NCBI GenBank assembly: GCA_963703165.1
Contig: OY969798.1
Coordinates: 4,340,001-4,404,000 of the forward strand
DNA length: 64,000 nucleotides
Source: JBQTKD01 sp963703165
GTDB taxonomy: Bacteria; Actinomycetota; Actinomycetes; Sporichthyales; Sporichthyaceae
Reading direction: 5' to 3'
In this document: in pieces, positions 61,053-64,000 of the stretch
How positions within the stretch are numbered: the stretch's first letter is position 1
Layout of the letters: every line of letters starts with the position of its first letter
Made by a program: the position numbers and the translations under genes
The notes under the pieces: generated by a model
Told to the model about the DNA's origin: nothing
The model's input: the letters and a program-made list of their open reading frames with translations, nothing else
Databases searched by the model: none

Positions 61053-62372
61053 ATGGCGGAGATCAACGGCGCGGACACCGCGTGGGTTCTGGCGTGCACC
61101 TCGATGGTGCTGATCATGACCTTCGGGCTGGCCGTGTTCTACGGCGGCATGGTCCGGTCGAAGAACGTCATGAACACCATGATGATGGTGGTCGCGACGA
61201 TCGCGATCGCGACGGTGGTCTGGTTCGGCTGGGCCTACAGCATCGCGTTCACGCCGGATGAGGTCGGCGGGCTGTTCGGTGGACTCGACGATGCGGGCAT
61301 GACGGACACGATGACCGAGGTCTACGGGACGATCCCGAAGCCTCTGTTCGCCACCTTCCAGTTGACCTTCGCCTTGATCACCTGCGCCCTGGTGGCCGGA
61401 TCGATCGTGGACCGGGCCAAGTTCAGCGCCTGGTGTGTGTTCATCGTCATCTGGATCACCGTGGTCTACGCGCCGATGGCGCACTGGGCGTTCTTCTTCG
61501 GCACGGCGGACTCCGACGGCAACCTGCAGGACCCGGGCTGGATCGTCGAGCACGGGGCGTTGGACTTCGCCGGCGGCACGGCCGTGGAGATCTGTTCCGG
61601 TGCCTCCGGCCTGGCACTGGCGATCGTCATCGGCCGCCGCACGGGCTGGAAGCGCGACCCGATGCGCCCGCACAACCTGACCATGGTCATGCTCGGCGCG
61701 GGCCTGCTGTGGTTCGGCTGGTTCGGCTTCAACGCCGGCTCGGCCCTGTCCGCGAACGGGCAAGCGGCCCTGGTCCTGACCAACACGATGTTCGCCGGTG
61801 CCACCGGCATCCTCGGCTGGATGCTCGTCGAGCGCTTCCGCGACGGCACGTACACCTCGTTCGGCGCCGCTTCCGGTGCGGTGTCCGGACTCGTCGCGAT
61901 CACCCCATCCTGCGGATCGGTCACACCGATCGGTGCAGCCTCGGTGGGCGTGATCGCCGGCGCGATCTGCGCGGCGGCCATCGCGCTGAAGTACAAGCTC
62001 GGCTACGACGACTCTCTCGACGTCGTCGGCGTGCACCTCGTCGGCGGCATCGTCGGCATGCTGATGGTCGGCCTCGTGGCCAGCTCGCAGGCAACGGGCA
62101 TCCTCGCCGACGGTGACGGGCCGGACGGACTGCTCTACGGCGGCGGCGCGGACCAACTCGGCAAGCAGATCGTGGCGGTCGCCGGCGCGTTGGCCTACGC
62201 CTTCACCGCGACCCTGGTGATCGGCTACCTGATCCACAGGACGATCGGGTTCCGGGTCAGCGAGGAGGACGAGATCACCGGCCTCGACCAAGCCACGCAC
62301 TCCGAAACCGCGTACGAACTCGGGGTCACCGGCTCGGCTACCGGCAGGATGGTGGGCAGTGGCTCGGGCTGA
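61053..62372 (+). CDS. amt: Ammonium transporter (second copy)
   Basis: A 439-residue Amt/Rh channel paralogous to the one at 59199: DTAWVLACTSMVLIMTFGLAVFYGGMVR, VYAPMAHWAF, FAGGTAVEICSGASG and VGVHLVGGIVGML. In the central His region, HINSG of the first copy is replaced by EICSG, a substitution that would alter the twin-His pore if this position is the conserved His. It is separated from its glnK by 54 bases rather than an overlap. Starts at ATG 61053 after GGAGG. Confidence 0.93.
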   Translation: MAEINGADTAWVLACTSMVLIMTFGLAVFYGGMVRSKNVMNTMMMVVATIAIATVVWFGWAYSIAFTPDEVGGLFGGLDDAGMTDTMTEVYGTIPKPLFATFQLTFALITCALVAGSIVDRAKFSAWCVFIVIWITVVYAPMAHWAFFFGTADSDGNLQDPGWIVEHGALDFAGGTAVEICSGASGLALAIVIGRRTGWKRDPMRPHNLTMVMLGAGLLWFGWFGFNAGSALSANGQAALVLTNTMFAGATGILGWMLVERFRDGTYTSFGAASGAVSGLVAITPSCGSVTPIGAASVGVIAGAICAAAIALKYKLGYDDSLDVVGVHLVGGIVGMLMVGLVASSQATGILADGDGPDGLLYGGGADQLGKQIVAVAGALAYAFTATLVIGYLIHRTIGFRVSEEDEITGLDQATHSETAYELGVTGSATGRMVGSGSG

Positions 62373-62426
62373 CCGGGCTCCTGGGACTGCACGACCCGAC
62401 TCTGCGACAGTCACGGTGGAGGATTC

Positions 62427-62765
62427 ATGAAGCTGGTCACTGCGGTCATCAAGCCTTTCAAGCTCGACGATGTGCGCTCGGCCCTCGAGGGCCGAGGGGT
62501 GCACGGCATGACTGTGACCGAGGCCAGCGGCTTCGGCCGGCAGCGGGGTCACACCGAGGTGTACCGCGGCGCGGAGTACGTCGTCGATCTGGTGCCGAAG
62601 GTCCGCATCGAGGTGGTCGTCGCGTCCGAGGACGTCGAGGGGGTCGTCTCGGCGATCCTCGACGCCGCCCGCACCGGGAAGATCGGCGACGGCAAGGTCT
62701 GGGTCGTCCCGGTCGACTCCGTGGTCCGGGTGCGCACCGGCGAACGGGACAGCGACGCGTTGTAG
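62427..62765 (+). CDS. glnB: Nitrogen regulatory protein PII (second copy)
   Basis: A 112-residue PII protein close to the first copy. The T-loop GFGRQRGHTEVYRGAEY retains Tyr51, and TGKIGDGKVWVVPVD is unchanged. Differences cluster in the second half (VVVASEDVEGVVSAILDAAR). ATG 62427 follows GGAGGATTC. Being next to glnD, it may be the form that enzyme modifies most directly. Confidence 0.95.
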   Translation: MKLVTAVIKPFKLDDVRSALEGRGVHGMTVTEASGFGRQRGHTEVYRGAEYVVDLVPKVRIEVVVASEDVEGVVSAILDAARTGKIGDGKVWVVPVDSVVRVRTGERDSDAL

Positions 62766-62865
62766 GTCAGGTCGCGTCGTAGGTCAGGTCACAGCGCCGA
62801 CATATTCGGCTCGTATCGTGCAGCGACGGCTCCGTCACCGGACGGCCGGCAGACAGGGAGCGGGC

Positions 62866-64000
62866 GTGGAGACCTACGCGCAGGCCCGCGCCGAACTGCT
62901 GGAGCGGAACGAGCCCTACGGTCCGGCGAGGCGTTCGGCATTGGCCGGAGCTGCTGATGCCTGGCTGATCGACCTGCTGGAGAAGGCGTGTGGCGGGCGG
63001 TCGGACAACGTCGCGCTGGTCGCCGTGGGTGGCTACGGCCGCTCGGAACTCGTCGCGGGCTCGGACCTGGACGTCGTCCTGCTCCATGACAAGCGCAAGG
63101 ACGTGCAGGAGGTCGCCGACGCGGTCTGGTACCCGATCTGGGACGCCGGCGTGAAGCTCGATCACTCGGTACGCACCCCGGATCAGGCCCGCAAGGTCGC
63201 GGCCGAGGACATGAAGGCCATGCTCGGCATGCTCGACCTGCGCCACGTCGCCGGCGACGTCGGGCTGACCGAGTCACTGCGCTCGACGGTGCTGGGGGAC
63301 TGGCGCAGTGCCGCCCCGAAGCGGCTGCCAGAACTTGCCGAGTCGGCGCAGGGCCGCCTCGACGACGAACTCGCGTTCCTGCTCGAACCGGACCTCAAGG
63401 AGAGCAGGGGCGGCCTGCGGGATCTGGTGATCCTGCGCGCCATCGCAGCGTCCTGGGTGACCGACGTCCCGCGCGGTCGGGTCGCCGAGGCCCACGCCCG
63501 ACTGCTGGACGTCCGCGACGCGCTGCACACGGTCACCGGTCGCAGCACGGACCGGCTCGTGCTGCAGGAACAGGACAACGTCGCCGCCGCGCTCGGTCTG
63601 CTCGACGCCGATGCACTGATGCGCTCGTTGGCCGAGATCGGCCGCACCATCGCCTACGCCTCGGACATCACCTGGCGCCGGGTCAACCAGGTACTCGAGT
63701 CGCGCACCCGACGGCTGCGCCTGCCCGGTCGCGGGCAGAACACCAACGGTCGCACCCCACTGGCCGACGGTGTGGTCGCGTCCGACGGCGAGGCGGTGCT
63801 CGCTCGAGACGCCGACCCCGCCAAGGACCCGGTGCTCGTCCTGCGGGCAGCCGCTGCCGCCGCCCAGGCCGGCATCCCGCTGTCCCCGGGCACCGTCGAC
63901 CGTTTCGCCGCGACCGCCCAGCGCCTGCCCGAGCCGTGGCCGGCCGCCGCCCGCGAGGAACTGGTCCGCCTGCTCGGCGCCGGTCGCCCTGCCGTCGCGG
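62866..64000 (+). CDS. glnD: PII uridylyl-/adenylyltransferase GlnD (5' part; runs off the window)
   Basis: The first 378 codons of the bifunctional enzyme that modifies PII Tyr51 in nitrogen limitation. The nucleotidyltransferase signature GGYGRSELVAGSDLDVVLLH (Gly-rich, DxD) is near residue 60, followed by the GlnD-type DLKESRGGLRDLVILRAIA. The HD and ACT domains lie beyond the window. GTG 62866 (METYAQARAELLERN) was chosen after AGGGAGCGGGC. It directly follows the second amt-glnB pair, making amt-PII-amt-PII-glnD. Confidence 0.93.
   Translation, partial: METYAQARAELLERNEPYGPARRSALAGAADAWLIDLLEKACGGRSDNVALVAVGGYGRSELVAGSDLDVVLLHDKRKDVQEVADAVWYPIWDAGVKLDHSVRTPDQARKVAAEDMKAMLGMLDLRHVAGDVGLTESLRSTVLGDWRSAAPKRLPELAESAQGRLDDELAFLLEPDLKESRGGLRDLVILRAIAASWVTDVPRGRVAEAHARLLDVRDALHTVTGRSTDRLVLQEQDNVAAALGLLDADALMRSLAEIGRTIAYASDITWRRVNQVLESRTRRLRLPGRGQNTNGRTPLADGVVASDGEAVLARDADPAKDPVLVLRAAAAAAQAGIPLSPGTVDRFAATAQRLPEPWPAAAREELVRLLGAGRPAVA

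Overview
The window is a stretch of chromosome from a high-GC actinobacterium. GC is roughly 70 percent, GTG starts are frequent and ATGA/GTGA gene overlaps are common. An IclR regulator diverges from leuCD, an HU protein carries a long Lys/Ala tail, cofC sits near an F420-type luciferase-like gene, and the run recG-rsmD-coaD-(SepIVA-like)-DUF177-rpmF-rnc-mutM-smc-ftsY-amt-glnK-glnD is a typical actinobacterial order. I cannot name the genus from the sequence alone.

Region by region. (1) 1-7.5 kb: xthA, an amidase, a PNPOx-like flavoprotein, a DNA-glycosylase-annotated family protein, a fumarylacetoacetate-hydrolase family gene, gltX and a CPBP membrane protease with a WTDxGW-repeat N-terminus. 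(2) 7.5-22.04 kb: tRNA-Gln and tRNA-Glu, then a 14.3-kb integrative and mobilizable element (IME) inserted in the 3' half of tRNA-Glu. It is bounded by a 47-bp perfect direct repeat and carries a (frameshifted) tyrosine integrase, an excisionase, two unknown genes, a 2,208-residue secreted RHS/YD-repeat polymorphic toxin with an AT-richer tip and candidate immunity gene, a MobF relaxase-helicase and a MntA/HepT toxin-antitoxin pair. (3) 22.04-23.3 kb: the relic of a second, related element in tandem (its own terminator and scraps of a MobF relaxase), then a ribbon-helix-helix antitoxin beside a broken toxin gene. (4) 23.5-33 kb: assorted metabolic, secreted and membrane genes, including a SoxR-type regulator with its operator and a divergent SDR/QueA-like operon, then a PLP sulfur-amino-acid enzyme and the IclR regulator. 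(5) 33-64 kb: the conserved core, with leucine biosynthesis (leuCD), nucleoid protein, F420 and phospholipid synthesis (cofC, plsC, gpsA), cell wall (ddl), thiamine (thiL, thiD), ribosomal proteins L28 and L32, DNA repair and RNA processing (recG, mutM, rnc, rsmD), CoA (coaD), chromosome segregation (smc), protein targeting (ftsY), and two consecutive amt-glnK modules followed by glnD, which together form a nitrogen-sensing block.

The least ordinary parts are the tandem tRNA-Glu element array with matching integrase arm-site repeats at both ends; the RHS toxin with an unrecognised C-terminal domain; a two-copy palindromic intergenic element (981-1064 and 53173-53255) whose hairpin shows a compensatory base-pair change; and the palindrome-packed 0.9-kb non-coding stretch upstream of smc. 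Apparent one-base insertions interrupt three frames (integrase, rpmB and probably the DAK2 gene start), so either sequence errors or real decay must be considered there.
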